Shown here: positions 36,315-45,477 of the stretch, piece by piece
How the letters are laid out: every line of letters begins with the position of its first letter
Position numbering within the stretch: the first letter of the stretch is position 1
Source: Rhizobium sp. 16-449-1b
GTDB lineage: Bacteria; Pseudomonadota; Alphaproteobacteria; Rhizobiales; Rhizobiaceae
Assembly: GCF_017741935.1 (NCBI RefSeq)
Contig: NZ_JAGHMH010000002.1
Location: 372,001-436,000, forward strand
Length of the DNA: 64,000 bases
Reading direction: 5' to 3'
Position numbers and translations under genes: made by a program
The notes under the pieces: model-generated
What the model was told of the DNA's origin: nothing
The model's database searches: none
Seen by the model: the letters and a program-made list of their open reading frames with translations, nothing else

Positions 36315-37255
36315 TCCTTGCGGCCCAGCTCCAGCAGGTGCGACATCGAGATCGACCCGATCGCCGCCTTCTTCTCGTTCTCGACGGCGGCTTCGTCGAT
36401 CCCCTGCCAGATCATTTCGGCCAGCGCGTCGCGCAGGCTGAGCGATTGCGGCAGGCCGTGGTCGAGACCGGCCTTGGCCGGCGCCATGCCCGATGTCAGC
36501 GGCAGCAGCGACATGCGCTTCAGCGCCCGGTCGGTCGTGCCCGTCAGCTGTTGCACGAACGGGTCGGCGGGCTCGGTGATGATCTTTTCCGGCGTCGAAT
36601 ATTGCAGCAGCCTGCCGCCGCGCATCACCGCGATCCGGTTGCCGAGGTGGAAGGCCTCGTCCATGTCGTGGGTGACGAGAATGATCGTCGTGCCGAACTG
36701 CTTCTGGATCGCCAGAAGGTCGTCCTGCGCCTTGCCGCGAATGACGGGATCGAGCGCGCCGAAGGGTTCGTCCATGATCAGCACCTCCGGCCCCGCCGCC
36801 AGCGCCCGCGCAACGCCGACGCGCTGTTGCTCGCCACCGGAAAGTTGATGCGGATATTTCTTGGCGAAGGATTTGGGGTCGAGATTGAAGAGGCCGAGCA
36901 GTTCGTCGACGCGGGCATCGATCCTGCCGCGCTCCCAGCCGAGCAGCTGCGGCACCGTCGCGATGTTCTGCGCCACCGTGCGATGCGGAAAGAGCCCATT
37001 GCCTTGGATCACGTAGCCGATATTGCGGCGCAGTTCCGTCTCCGGCACATCGGCCACGTTGCGCCCGCCGACGCGGATTTCGCCTGACGTCATCGGCACC
37101 AGCCGGTTGATCATCCGGATCAGCGTCGACTTGCCGGAGCCAGAGGTTCCGACGATGACGGTGATCTCGCCCTTCTCGACCGCCATCGACACATTGTCGA
37201 CCACGGTCGTGTCGCCGTAGCGCTTGGTGACGTTGCGGATGTCGATCATGCTCAT
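36311..37255 (-). CDS. Osmoprotectant-type ABC importer, ATP-binding protein (YehX-like)
   Basis: A 314-aa ATPase of the OpuC/ProV class. Walker A is GTSGSGKST, the signature LSGGEQQRVGVARAL, Walker B VLIMDEPFGALDP and the switch His is in VTHDMDEAF. The C-terminal 75 residues are a reduced regulatory region without two clear CBS repeats. It overlaps both neighbouring permease genes by four bases. Confidence 0.9.
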   Translation of the reverse strand: MSMIDIRNVTKRYGDTTVVDNVSMAVEKGEITVIVGTSGSGKSTLIRMINRLVPMTSGEIRVGGRNVADVPETELRRNIGYVIQGNGLFPHRTVAQNIATVPQLLGWERGRIDARVDELLGLFNLDPKSFAKKYPHQLSGGEQQRVGVARALAAGPEVLIMDEPFGALDPVIRGKAQDDLLAIQKQFGTTIILVTHDMDEAFHLGNRIAVMRGGRLLQYSTPEKIITEPADPFVQQLTGTTDRALKRMSLLPLTSGMAPAKAGLDHGLPQSLSLRDALAEMIWQGIDEAAVENEKKAAIGSISMSHLLELGRKE

Positions 37256-38418
37256 GCGGCAGGTCCCCGTAGGCTGTCGGCGACCGCATCGAGAATGACG
37301 GCCGAAGAGAAGGCGAAGATGACGGTCGGCACGGCGCCGAGGAGAACGAGGTCCATGGCCGTCTGGCCAAGCCCCTGGAAAATGAAGACGCCGAACCCGC
37401 CACCGCCGATCAGCGCCGCCACCGTCACCAGCCCGATCGCCTGCACCAGCACGATGCGGATACCCGTGAGGATGACGGGCAGCGCCAGCGGCAGGTCGAT
37501 GCCGGTAAGAATCTGGCGGCGGGTCAGCCCCATGCCGGCGGCTGCGTCGCGCACGGCGGGGTCGACACCCTCGAGACCGACGACGGTGTTGGCGACGATC
37601 GGCAGCAGCGAATAGAGCACCAGCGCGATCAGCGCGGGTGCCGCGCCGATGCCGCTGATCCCGAGCGCCGCCGCCAGCGGCACATGCGCCGCGAGATAAC
37701 CGAGCGGCAGCATCAGCAGGCCGAAGAGCGCGAGGCTCGGGATCGTCTGGATCAGGCTCAATCCCTGCAAGAGCGCCGCCCGGAGCTTGGGCACCCAGAA
37801 ACAGACGATGCCCAGCGGCAGGCCGATCACCACGGAGATCGCCAGCGAGCCGAAGGCGAGCTGCACATGCGTCCATGCCTCGGCCCAGAACTGGTCGCCG
37901 CGATTGGCGAATTCGCGCATGATCGAGAGACTGTCGAGCAGCCCCGACCAGAGAAAGATGCCGAGCAGGCAGGCGTAGGCGATCAGCGCCGCGACCCGCA
38001 TCCACGGCTTCAGCCGCACCTTCACCAGCGCGTCCGATATGATCAGCGATGTCACCGCGAGCAGCACCCAGAAGCCGCCGCCCGGCGTCATGCGCGCCGC
38101 CGTGCTGCCCTCTGGCGTAAAGGACGTCGCCACGAAGCCGATCGCCGCCAGCAATGCCGCCAGACAGAGCGTCGAGATCGCAAGCCGCGCATAGGCGTTT
38201 TCGAGAAACAGCACCGCGCAGGCCGAGAAAACGAGGAGCAGGGTGAAGATGATGACGGAGGGCTGGTCCAGAAGCTGCATCAGCAACATCGGCTTGCCCG
38301 ATGCGATCCGGTTCGCCTTCACATAGATGAATGGCAGCAATGCCGCCGCCGCGACGCCCGTGACCACGAGAACGACGCCGAGCCGGTCCAGTCTGCGGAC
38401 CGCTAAGGTTTCTTCCAT
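37252..38418 (-). CDS. Osmoprotectant-type ABC importer, long permease (YehY-like)
   Basis: A 388-aa permease. The first half has several extra membrane helices (residues about 15-160) before the transport domain, as in YehY, and the conserved permease loop GLVTVAALIGGGGFGVFIFQ is near residue 335. It follows the binding-protein gene by 64 bases, with a hairpin between them, and its stop overlaps the ATPase start. Confidence 0.88.
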   Translation of the reverse strand: MEETLAVRRLDRLGVVLVVTGVAAAALLPFIYVKANRIASGKPMLLMQLLDQPSVIIFTLLLVFSACAVLFLENAYARLAISTLCLAALLAAIGFVATSFTPEGSTAARMTPGGGFWVLLAVTSLIISDALVKVRLKPWMRVAALIAYACLLGIFLWSGLLDSLSIMREFANRGDQFWAEAWTHVQLAFGSLAISVVIGLPLGIVCFWVPKLRAALLQGLSLIQTIPSLALFGLLMLPLGYLAAHVPLAAALGISGIGAAPALIALVLYSLLPIVANTVVGLEGVDPAVRDAAAGMGLTRRQILTGIDLPLALPVILTGIRIVLVQAIGLVTVAALIGGGGFGVFIFQGLGQTAMDLVLLGAVPTVIFAFSSAVILDAVADSLRGPAA

Positions 38419-38446
38419 CGATCCATCCCAGCCTGGAAGGAAAACG

Positions 38447-38474
38447 GCTCCGCATCCATTGCTGGATACGGAGC
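38447..38474 (-). terminator. Intercistronic hairpin after the osmF-like gene
   Basis: GCTCCG (38447-38452) pairs with CGGAGC (38469-38474) and the interior CATCCA/TGGATA extends the stem with one mismatch. On the minus strand CGTTTTCC follows, so it may act as a partial terminator that reduces permease expression relative to the binding protein. Confidence 0.6.
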
Positions 38475-38482
38475 GTCGGCGA

Positions 38483-39397
38483 TTACTTCAGGAAGCCTTT
38501 TTCCTTCAGATAGGCCTCGGCAACGCTCTTCGCCGGTTCTCCATCGACCTGGATCTTGCCGTTCAGCTTGCGCAGCTCGTCGGCCGTCAGGCTCTTGAAG
38601 ATCGGCGCCAGGATCTCTTCGATCTTCGGGTTGGCCTTCAGCACCTCCTCGCGGATGATCGGCGTGGGCGCATAGACCTGCTGCACGCTCTTGTCGTCTT
38701 CGAGCACGGTGAGCTCGGCCGCCTCGATCGCGCCATCCGTGCCGTAAACCATCGCGGTATTGGCGCCGTTCGTCTGGTCGGCTGCGGCCTTGATCGTGGC
38801 GGCGGTATCACCGCCCGAAAGCACGATTTCCTGTTCCGGCTTCAGCGTGAAGCCATAGGTCGTCTGGAACGCCGGCAGCGCGCCGGCGGTATTGACGAAT
38901 TCGGCCGAGGCCACCAGCTTCGCTTCGCCGCCACCGGCGACCCACTTGCCGAAATCGGACATGCTCTTCAGGTTGTTTTTCCCGGCAACGTCGTTGCGCA
39001 CGGCGATCGCCCAAGTGTTGTTGGCGGGCGAGGGCGTCAGCCAGACGATCTTGTTGGCGTCGTAATCCAGCTTCTTGGCCATGTCATAGCCCTGCTGAAT
39101 GTTCTTCCAGGCCGCATCGTCGGGCTTGTTGAAGAAGAAGCCGGCATTGCCGGTGTATTCGGGATAGATGTCGATCTCGCCTGCGGTGATCGCCTTGCGC
39201 AACACGGGCGTGGCGCCGAGCGCGATGCGGTCCTTCGTCTTGATGCCGTTGGCGTTCAGCGCCAGCGCGATCACGTTGCCGAGCAGCGTGCCCTCCGTGT
39301 CGATCTTCGACGACACCACGACATCCGCGGCCTGCACCGCACCTGCCGTCAGGGCACAGAGCGATACGGCAAGGGCTATTCTTTTCAGCATGACCAT
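38483..39397 (-). CDS. osmF: Osmoprotectant-type ABC importer, periplasmic binding protein (OsmF/YehZ-like)
   Basis: A 304-aa OpuAC-type binding protein. The signal peptide ends VQA at about residue 23; the mature start VVVSSKIDTEGTLLGNVIAL and EIDIYPEYTGNAGFFF are typical of the OsmF/OpuC glycine betaine/choline group. It is first in its operon. The start could also be the ATG six bases downstream (39391). Which amine is bound is not decidable from sequence; the divergent gene is cutC. Confidence 0.88.
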   Translation of the reverse strand: MVMLKRIALAVSLCALTAGAVQAADVVVSSKIDTEGTLLGNVIALALNANGIKTKDRIALGATPVLRKAITAGEIDIYPEYTGNAGFFFNKPDDAAWKNIQQGYDMAKKLDYDANKIVWLTPSPANNTWAIAVRNDVAGKNNLKSMSDFGKWVAGGGEAKLVASAEFVNTAGALPAFQTTYGFTLKPEQEIVLSGGDTAATIKAAADQTNGANTAMVYGTDGAIEAAELTVLEDDKSVQQVYAPTPIIREEVLKANPKIEEILAPIFKSLTADELRKLNGKIQVDGEPAKSVAEAYLKEKGFLK

Positions 39398-39676
39398 CCC
39401 CTTATTCCTTCAAAGGCGCGGAAAGCCTTGGCGCAAGGCGAACCGCTCGAAACTCCCCGGCGAAGACAGCGGACTGTCGGCGACCGATCCAATGCGTAAC
39501 TGACATAGTGTGCACGATTGAAAAATCGATGCGATTGCGAAAATACTGTTCACGACACTGTCCAATCGATCGATGGCCGATCGTTTCAGGTCTCCGCTCG
39601 CAAATCCAACTGTGCGATGCTAACCGGAAGATAAGGCTTCGGCTTGGACGATCATGAGATGACGAGGGAGGAAAGC

Positions 39677-40399
39677 GTGACAATCTTGCTTGAGGTATGC
39701 GTGGATAGCCCGCGCGGTCTGGCAGCGGCCATCGAAGGCGGTGCCGATCGTATTGAATTGTGCTCGGCGCTCGAGATTGGCGGGCTAACGCCCGTCGCCG
39801 GCATGATGAAGGTCGCTGCCGCCGCACCCATCCCCGTCTACGCGATGATCCGCCCGCACGCCGGCCCCTTCGTGTTCGACAGCGGCGATGAAGCGGCGAT
39901 GATGGCGGATATCGATGCCGTCAGAGCCTTCGGCCTCGCAGGCGTGGTCATCGGGGCAAACCTTGCGGATGGCACGCTCGACATGCCGCTGCTGCGGCGG
40001 TTGAAAGCGCACGCAGCCGGCCTCGGCTCGACGCTGCACCGCGCCTTCGATCTCGTTCCCGATCCCGACGCGGCACTGGAGCAGGCCGTCGAGCTCGGCT
40101 GCGAGCGCATCCTCACCTCCGGCTGCATCCCCAAGGCCATCGACGGCCTGGAGACATTGGCGCGGTTGTCGAAGAAGGCGGCCGGCCGGATCTCGATCAT
40201 GCCGGGCAGCGGCGTGCGCCCCGCCAACGCGCCGCAGATCCTGCGCGCCACCGGCGCCCGCGAAATTCATGGCTCCTGCAGCTCGCCCGTCGCAAGCGTC
40301 GATCCCCGCGCCGTCGCCTTCGGCTTCGAGGCGGCGTCGCCCAACAGAACGGATGCGTCCATCGTGCGCCAGATGCGCGAGGCGATTGATAGTCTTTAG
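39677..40399 (+). CDS. cutC: CutC-family protein
   Basis: A 240-aa TIM-barrel protein of the CutC family, once linked to copper homeostasis and still without a settled reaction. Motifs are LLEVCVDSPRGLAAAIEGGA and DRIELCSALEIGGLTP at the N-terminus, then VYAMIRPHAGPFVF and LHRAFDLV. The start is GTG at 39677, five bases after GGGAGG; a TTG 33 bases upstream is less likely. Its last four bases overlap the end of the convergent dehydrogenase gene. Confidence 0.9.
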   Translation: MTILLEVCVDSPRGLAAAIEGGADRIELCSALEIGGLTPVAGMMKVAAAAPIPVYAMIRPHAGPFVFDSGDEAAMMADIDAVRAFGLAGVVIGANLADGTLDMPLLRRLKAHAAGLGSTLHRAFDLVPDPDAALEQAVELGCERILTSGCIPKAIDGLETLARLSKKAAGRISIMPGSGVRPANAPQILRATGAREIHGSCSSPVASVDPRAVAFGFEAASPNRTDASIVRQMREAIDSL

Positions 40400-41412
40400 G
40401 AGACCTTGATCACAGCCTTGATCAGGCCACTCTTTTCATGCGCCCAGCGCGCCAGATCGCGCGGCGCATCGGCGAGCGTCGTGCGGTGGGTGATCAACCG
40501 GTCCACTGGCACGAGGCCGTTGGCGATCGAGGCCGCCACGTGCTCGAAATCGATCCGCGTCGCGTTGCGGCTGCCGATCACCATCATTTCGCGCTTGTGA
40601 AACTCGGGGTCGGAGAAGCGGATATCGTCCTTGACGACGCTGACCAGAACCAGCGCGCCGCCATGCGCGACGAACTGGAATGCCTTCTCCATCGAGGGGC
40701 CATAGCCGGTCGCGTCGAAAACGACGTCGAAGCCATCGCCGCCAGTCTTCGCCTTCACCGCGTCGAGACTCGCATCATTGGCGACGATGCCCGATGTGAA
40801 GCCGAAGCGCTCGGCGGCCATTTCCAGCCGCTCGGCGCTGGTGTCGAGCAAGGTCACCTCATGGCCGGCGATCCGCGAAAAGATCGCAGCACCAAGGCCG
40901 ATCGGTCCGGCGCCGATCACGAGCGCGCGCGAGCCGGCGGGCGAAAGCGAGCGGCGTACGGCATGCGCCCCGATCGCCAGGAATTCCACCGTCGCCGCCG
41001 CTTCGAGGCTCAGCCCCTGCGCCGCATAGAGATTGCCCGCCGGAACCGTGATCTCCTCGCAGAACGCCCCGTCCGTGTGGACGCCGAGCACCTTGATATC
41101 GGTGCAGCAGTTCGCCTTGTCCTTGCGGCAGGCGACGCATCGGCCGCAGGAAATGTAGGGGTTGACGATGACGGGCGTGCCGACCGCGATCTCGACCCCT
41201 GCGCCGGTTTCCACCACCGTCGCCGAGATCTCGTGGCCCATCACCCGCGGATATTCGAGAAACGGATGCTTGCCCTCGAAGATGTGGTAGTCGGTGCCGC
41301 AGATGCCGACATGGCTGACGGCAAGCCGCGCCCACCCGGCTTCAGGCGTGCCGGGAGAGGGGCGCTCGACGATCTCGAGAACACCCGGTTGTTGGCAAAG
41401 CACGGCTTTCAT
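40396..41412 (-). CDS. Zinc-dependent medium-chain alcohol dehydrogenase of the sugar-acid operon
   Basis: A 338-aa dehydrogenase. Catalytic zinc ligands are in HVGICGTDYHIFEGK (Cys) and GHEISATV (His-Glu); the structural zinc site is CGRCVACRKDKANCC; the NAD-binding motif is GAGPIGLGA. Relatives act on polyols or sugar acids (idonate, galactonate, threonine-type). It is last in an operon with a sugar ABC importer; in an L-fucose-type route it could oxidise the 2-keto-3-deoxy acid, an inference only. Confidence 0.85.
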   Translation of the reverse strand: MKAVLCQQPGVLEIVERPSPGTPEAGWARLAVSHVGICGTDYHIFEGKHPFLEYPRVMGHEISATVVETGAGVEIAVGTPVIVNPYISCGRCVACRKDKANCCTDIKVLGVHTDGAFCEEITVPAGNLYAAQGLSLEAAATVEFLAIGAHAVRRSLSPAGSRALVIGAGPIGLGAAIFSRIAGHEVTLLDTSAERLEMAAERFGFTSGIVANDASLDAVKAKTGGDGFDVVFDATGYGPSMEKAFQFVAHGGALVLVSVVKDDIRFSDPEFHKREMMVIGSRNATRIDFEHVAASIANGLVPVDRLITHRTTLADAPRDLARWAHEKSGLIKAVIKVS

Positions 41413-41473
41413 GACGGTTCCTGCATTCTATTGAAAGGAAGCCGACGGCATGGCCGGCTCCCTGTATTGGCAT

Positions 41474-42448
41474 TTAGGAGCTGCGGCGACGGCGGAGCTG
41501 ATCGAAGTAGACGATCACGATGATCAGCAGGCCGGTGATGATGCGCTGCCAGAACGAGTTGACGTTCAGCAGGTTGGCGCCGTTGTTGATCGTGGCCAGA
41601 ATGAAGGCGCCGATCAGCGGACCGTGCACGGAACCCACCGCGCCGAACAGCGAGGTGCCGCCGATAACCGACGAGGCGATCGCCTGCAGTTCCCAACCGT
41701 CCGCCTGCGTGGCGTTGCCGATGGCGATACGCGAGGCGAGCAGCACGCCGACAAAGGCCGCGAAAGTCGCCGACAGGATGTAGGCCATGTAGATGATGCC
41801 GTTGACCCTGACACCCGACAGACGCGCTGCCTCGCGATTGGAGCCGACCGCGAAGAGATAGCGGCCCCAGCGGCTGAGATGCAGAAAGATGTAGGACGGG
41901 ATCGCGACCAGCACGACCATCCAGAACAGGCTCGGGACGCCGAGGAAGTCAGCACGGGCGAAGTTCGTGAAGGGCTCGTTGACGATGTTGATCGTCGAGC
42001 CGTTGGTGATCAGAAGCCCGATGCCGCGCAGCGACGTCAGCGTCGCCAGCGTGATGATGAAGGGCGGCAGGCCCATCTTGACGATGCCGAAGCCATGAAA
42101 CACCCCGATGCCGACGCCGATCAGAAGCGTGATCAGGATCGCCGCCCAGACGGGGAAGCCCGCCTGCAGCAGCCATGCCAGAATGACCGTACAGAAGCCG
42201 ACGATCGCGCCGACGGAAAGGTCGATGCCGGCGGTGATGATCACGAAGGTCTGGCCAAGCGCCAGGATCGCCGTCATCGCGCCCTGGCGCAGAAGGTTGG
42301 AGATATTGAGCGGCGTCCAGAAGCTGGCGGTGACGACGCCGAGCAGGATCCACAGGAAGGCCAGGAGGCCGATCAGGGTCAGGCCGAACAGGATGTTGAC
42401 CTTGCGGCGCGGCGGCGGCGCGGCGATCTCGGTGGGGGTTACGGTCAT
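41474..42448 (-). CDS. Sugar ABC importer, permease (RbsC family)
   Basis: A 324-aa permease with 8-10 helices, of the ribose/galactose type. Diagnostic segments are TFVIITAGIDLSVGAIVGFC and ASSVIGGTSLFGAVGSVHGP. The SD is GAGGGAGAG before the ATG. It is 22 bases downstream of the ATPase gene and 61 upstream of the dehydrogenase. Confidence 0.92.
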   Translation of the reverse strand: MTVTPTEIAAPPPRRKVNILFGLTLIGLLAFLWILLGVVTASFWTPLNISNLLRQGAMTAILALGQTFVIITAGIDLSVGAIVGFCTVILAWLLQAGFPVWAAILITLLIGVGIGVFHGFGIVKMGLPPFIITLATLTSLRGIGLLITNGSTINIVNEPFTNFARADFLGVPSLFWMVVLVAIPSYIFLHLSRWGRYLFAVGSNREAARLSGVRVNGIIYMAYILSATFAAFVGVLLASRIAIGNATQADGWELQAIASSVIGGTSLFGAVGSVHGPLIGAFILATINNGANLLNVNSFWQRIITGLLIIVIVYFDQLRRRRSS

Positions 42449-42470
42449 TTTCTCTCTCCCTCTTGTTCTT

Positions 42471-44021
42471 TTAGACGCCGATCGCTTCGCTCAGCACTTC
42501 TTCATGCGTGGCGGCGTGGAAGTCGTGGCTGGCCACCAGCTGGCCGCTGCGGAACACATGCAACCGGTCCGCCAGTTCGTAGACCTCGGGCAGGTAGGAG
42601 GAGATGAGAATGATCCCCGCGCCCTGCTTCAGAAGCTTGGCGAACAGCCGGTAGATTTCCGCCTTGGTGCCGACGTCGACGCCGACAGTCGGTTCGTCGA
42701 AGATGAAGAGCCGCGCCCCATGGCTCAGCCACTTGCCGATGACGACCTTTTGCTGGTTGCCACCCGACATCGCCGACACCAGCACGCGTCGGCTCGGCGT
42801 CTTGATCGCGAGATCGCGGATCTGCTGGTCGGCGTTCTGCGTCTCCTCGCTGTGGCTGATGACAGGTCCCTTGCTCAGCCGCTTGAATACCGGCAGGTTG
42901 ATGTTGAGGCCGATCGGCAGGTTGAGGCAGAGACCCTGGTCGCGGCGGCTTTCCGGCGCCAGCGCGATGCCGAGCTCCATTGCGGTGCGCTCGTCCTTGA
43001 TGTTGACCTTCTTGCCCATCCAGTGGATTTCGCCGGCCGTGGTCTTCTCGCGGCCGTAGAGCCCGAGCGCGAATTCGCTGCGTCCGGCGCCGATCAGGCC
43101 GTAAAGTCCGACGATCTGTCCGGCTTTCACCGAAAGCGACACGTTCTCGAAGCCTGGCCCCGACAAACCGCGCACATCGACGATCGTCTCGCCGATCGCA
43201 ATCTCTTCCTTGTGATAGATCTGCTCGATCGAGCGGTTGATCATCAGCGCGATCAGCTCGTTCTCGTTGGTCTCGCCGATATCGCGCGTTCCGACATGCG
43301 TGCCGTCGCGCAAAACCGAGACGCGATCCGCCAGCTCGAAGACCTCTTCCATGCGGTGGCTGATGTAGACGATTGTCACGCCTTCGTTCTGCAGACGGCG
43401 GATGAGCTTGAAGAGCTGCGCGGATTCCTGGCGCGTCAGATAGGCGGTCGGCTCGTCGAAGATCAGGAACTGCGTGCCGCGCATGGCCGCGCGCGCGGTC
43501 GCGACCAGCTGCTGCTGGCCGATCGTCAGATCACTCAAGGGGACACCGGCCGGCAGTCCGAAGCCGAGATCGTTGAGAACAGCCTGCGCCATCTTTTCCA
43601 TCTCGCGCTTGCGCATCAGGCCGAATTGATTGACCTCGTCGCCGAGGAAAAGATTGGCCGCCACGCTGAGATGCGGGCACAGAACGACTTCCTGATGCAC
43701 CGCGTTGATGCCACGCGCGATCGCCTCGTTGGGCGTCGCCAGCGCGACCGGGTGTCCGCACCAGAGCACTTCGCCGGCCGTACGGGTGATAACGCCGGTC
43801 AGAAGCTTGATGAGCGTCGACTTGCCGGCGCCGTTTTCGCCGACGATCGCGTGGATCTCGCCGGCAAGGAAGGTGACAGTTGCCGGCTTCAGCGCCTGCA
43901 CATATCCGTAATTCTTCTGCAATCCCTTGAGTTCGAGGATCGGGGCACCCGCGGGCACGCGGTTCGCCTCCTTCAGCTTGGCGCTGTCATCGTGGCGATG
44001 ACTGACCTCTTCCAGGCTCAT
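42471..44021 (-). CDS. Sugar ABC importer, double-domain ATPase (RbsA/MglA family)
   Basis: A 516-aa ATPase with two fused nucleotide-binding domains. The first is complete: Walker A GENGAGKST, signature LTIGQQQLVATARAAM, Walker B FLIFDEPTAYL. The second has GLIGAGRSEF at Walker A and MSGGNQQKVVIGKWL with LFIFDEPTVGVDVG, the degenerate pattern usual in the family. It energises uptake with the permease and binding protein on either side in the operon. Confidence 0.93.
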   Translation of the reverse strand: MSLEEVSHRHDDSAKLKEANRVPAGAPILELKGLQKNYGYVQALKPATVTFLAGEIHAIVGENGAGKSTLIKLLTGVITRTAGEVLWCGHPVALATPNEAIARGINAVHQEVVLCPHLSVAANLFLGDEVNQFGLMRKREMEKMAQAVLNDLGFGLPAGVPLSDLTIGQQQLVATARAAMRGTQFLIFDEPTAYLTRQESAQLFKLIRRLQNEGVTIVYISHRMEEVFELADRVSVLRDGTHVGTRDIGETNENELIALMINRSIEQIYHKEEIAIGETIVDVRGLSGPGFENVSLSVKAGQIVGLYGLIGAGRSEFALGLYGREKTTAGEIHWMGKKVNIKDERTAMELGIALAPESRRDQGLCLNLPIGLNINLPVFKRLSKGPVISHSEETQNADQQIRDLAIKTPSRRVLVSAMSGGNQQKVVIGKWLSHGARLFIFDEPTVGVDVGTKAEIYRLFAKLLKQGAGIILISSYLPEVYELADRLHVFRSGQLVASHDFHAATHEEVLSEAIGV

Positions 44022-44101
44022 TGGCGTCTCCTCCTCGCGAATTGCCCATGTCGTCCTTCGCCGTCCGCTCCCCTTGAGGAGTTCGGCCGAAGGGAAGAAG
44101 A

Positions 44102-44127
44102 GCCGTGCGGGATTGCTCCCGCACGGC
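44102..44127 (-). terminator. Intercistronic hairpin after the sugar-binding protein gene
   Basis: GCCGTGCGGGA (44102-44112) pairs perfectly, 11 bp, with TCCCGCACGGC (44117-44127) around TTGC, 13 bases after the stop codon. There is no clear U-run on the minus strand. Confidence 0.7.
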
Positions 44128-44140
44128 GCTCGTCAGGTCG

Positions 44141-45127
44141 TTACTTGATCTTCGGGTTCAAGAGAGCGTCGATCTTCGGATCGCTCATGTTGGCCTTGGT
44201 GACGAGGTTGGCGCCGGTATCGACGTTTGCCTCGACTTTCTCGCCCTTGGACACGGCAAGAGCGGTCTTCACACCGTCATAGCCCATGCGATAGGGGTCC
44301 TGCACCACGAGGCCGGCAATCGAGCCGTCCTTCAGGAAGCCGACCGTCTTGTCGTCGCTGTCAAACGCGATGACCTTGATCTTGTCGCCGAGCTTGTTTT
44401 CGGCGATCGCCTGGCCGACGCCCTGGCCGAGGATGAGGTTCGAGGCGAACACACCCACGAGGTTCGGGTTGGCGGTGATCAGGTCGGTCATCATGTTGAG
44501 GCCGGTCGTTGCCTGGCCGTCACCGTACTTGTCGGCGATGAGCTTGAGGCCCGGATGCTTGGTCTTCAGCTGATCGAGGAAGCCTTCGCGGCGCTGCTCG
44601 AGCGAGCCGACGCCGGGCAGGTTGGTCAGGATGACGACTTCGCCTTCTTCCTTGCCGGTCATTTCCTTGATCGCCGCTGCCAAGCCGTCGGCTGCGATGC
44701 GGCCGCCCTGGACGTTATCGGTGGTGAGGAACGACTTGAAGGCCTTCGAATCCGCGCCGGAGTCGATACCGATGATCGGAACGGACTTGGCGGCTTCATC
44801 GATCGGCTTGCCGAGCGCCTTGAATTCGGTCGGCGAGATGACGATCGCGGCCGGCTTGCCGGCAACGGCGTTCTCGAGAATGCTGATCTGGCCGTTCACG
44901 TCGGACTCAGCCTGTGCGCCGAGCTCCGGCACCTTGACGCCGAGATCCTGGCCTGCCTTGCGGGCGCCGGCCAGCACGATCTGCCAGTAGAAGGACGTGG
45001 TGTCCTTGACGATAATAGGAATGGTCACGTCTGCCGCAAAGGACGGCATCGGCACGGCTGTCGCCATGACGGCGGCGCCCGCGAGAGCGGTAAAGGCGCG
45101 ACGCGAAAGAATGGACTTCATGCGCAT
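44141..45127 (-). CDS. Sugar ABC importer, periplasmic binding protein
   Basis: A 328-aa RbsB-type binding protein. The signal peptide contains an SRRAFTALAG motif and cleaves near SFA-AD, so Tat export is possible. The mature start is VTIPIIVKDTTSFYWQIVLA and the hinge region reads NLVGVFASNLILGQGVGQAI. The ATG at 45127 follows GGAGGAG. The sugar is unknown; the divergent-operon neighbours (mutarotase, aldo/keto reductase, dehydratase) suggest L-fucose or a related 6-deoxy or pentose sugar. Confidence 0.9.
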   Translation of the reverse strand: MRMKSILSRRAFTALAGAAVMATAVPMPSFAADVTIPIIVKDTTSFYWQIVLAGARKAGQDLGVKVPELGAQAESDVNGQISILENAVAGKPAAIVISPTEFKALGKPIDEAAKSVPIIGIDSGADSKAFKSFLTTDNVQGGRIAADGLAAAIKEMTGKEEGEVVILTNLPGVGSLEQRREGFLDQLKTKHPGLKLIADKYGDGQATTGLNMMTDLITANPNLVGVFASNLILGQGVGQAIAENKLGDKIKVIAFDSDDKTVGFLKDGSIAGLVVQDPYRMGYDGVKTALAVSKGEKVEANVDTGANLVTKANMSDPKIDALLNPKIK

Positions 45128-45188
45128 GTTGGTTCTCCTCCAAGTGCGTTCTTCCTCCAGGAAATCTCTCGCGAACGCGAACGAGAGA

Positions 45189-45216
45189 CTTTTATCGATA
45201 AAAAACATTTACGAGT
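45189..45216 (-). promoter_or_regulatory. Candidate GntR operator upstream of the sugar importer operon
   Basis: This AT-rich 28-base site agrees at 22 positions with 48546-48573, upstream of the dehydratase operon, including TTTTATC, AAACATTT and AGT in the same spacing. Two copies in front of the two operons of one pathway suggest a common regulator, most likely the GntR protein encoded at 48730. Confidence 0.55.
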
Positions 45217-45421
45217 TTGAAGCTAGCCGAGGCCTGCCTTGTTTGCAAGACCGCGCCGGGTAAGCCCTTTGGCTCTTTCCGGACCAGTCCTGCACCCGCT
45301 TATCGATCGAGCCGCCGGCACAAAGGCGCCGGCAACTCCCCATTCCCAGTCTCGTTGCCTTTTCCTCCGAGGCCAGACGTCCCTCCAAGACATCCGGCCA
45401 AAAAGGCTTCGAGTTCGATTT

Positions 45422-45469
45422 ATGAAACATAGGTTCCGCGTGAATGTCAATACGGAACGTTTATTCCGT
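45422..45469 (-). promoter_or_regulatory. Possible importer promoter with ACGGAA palindrome
   Basis: On the minus strand a perfect TTGACA (45445-45450) is followed after 17 bases by TTTCAT (45422-45427), a weak -10. Directly upstream is the inverted repeat ACGGAA-CGTTTA-TTCCGT (45452-45469), and a further GGTTCC half-site lies within the spacer. The gap 45128-45477 otherwise contains only the 45189 motif and no gene. Confidence 0.4.
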
Positions 45470-45477
45470 TTCTGTCC

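Noticed and set aside
42108..44282. A 724-codon frame antisense to the sugar ATPase and permease genes
   Set aside because: The minus strand encodes complete Walker motifs and ABC signatures; the long antisense frame follows from codon bias.
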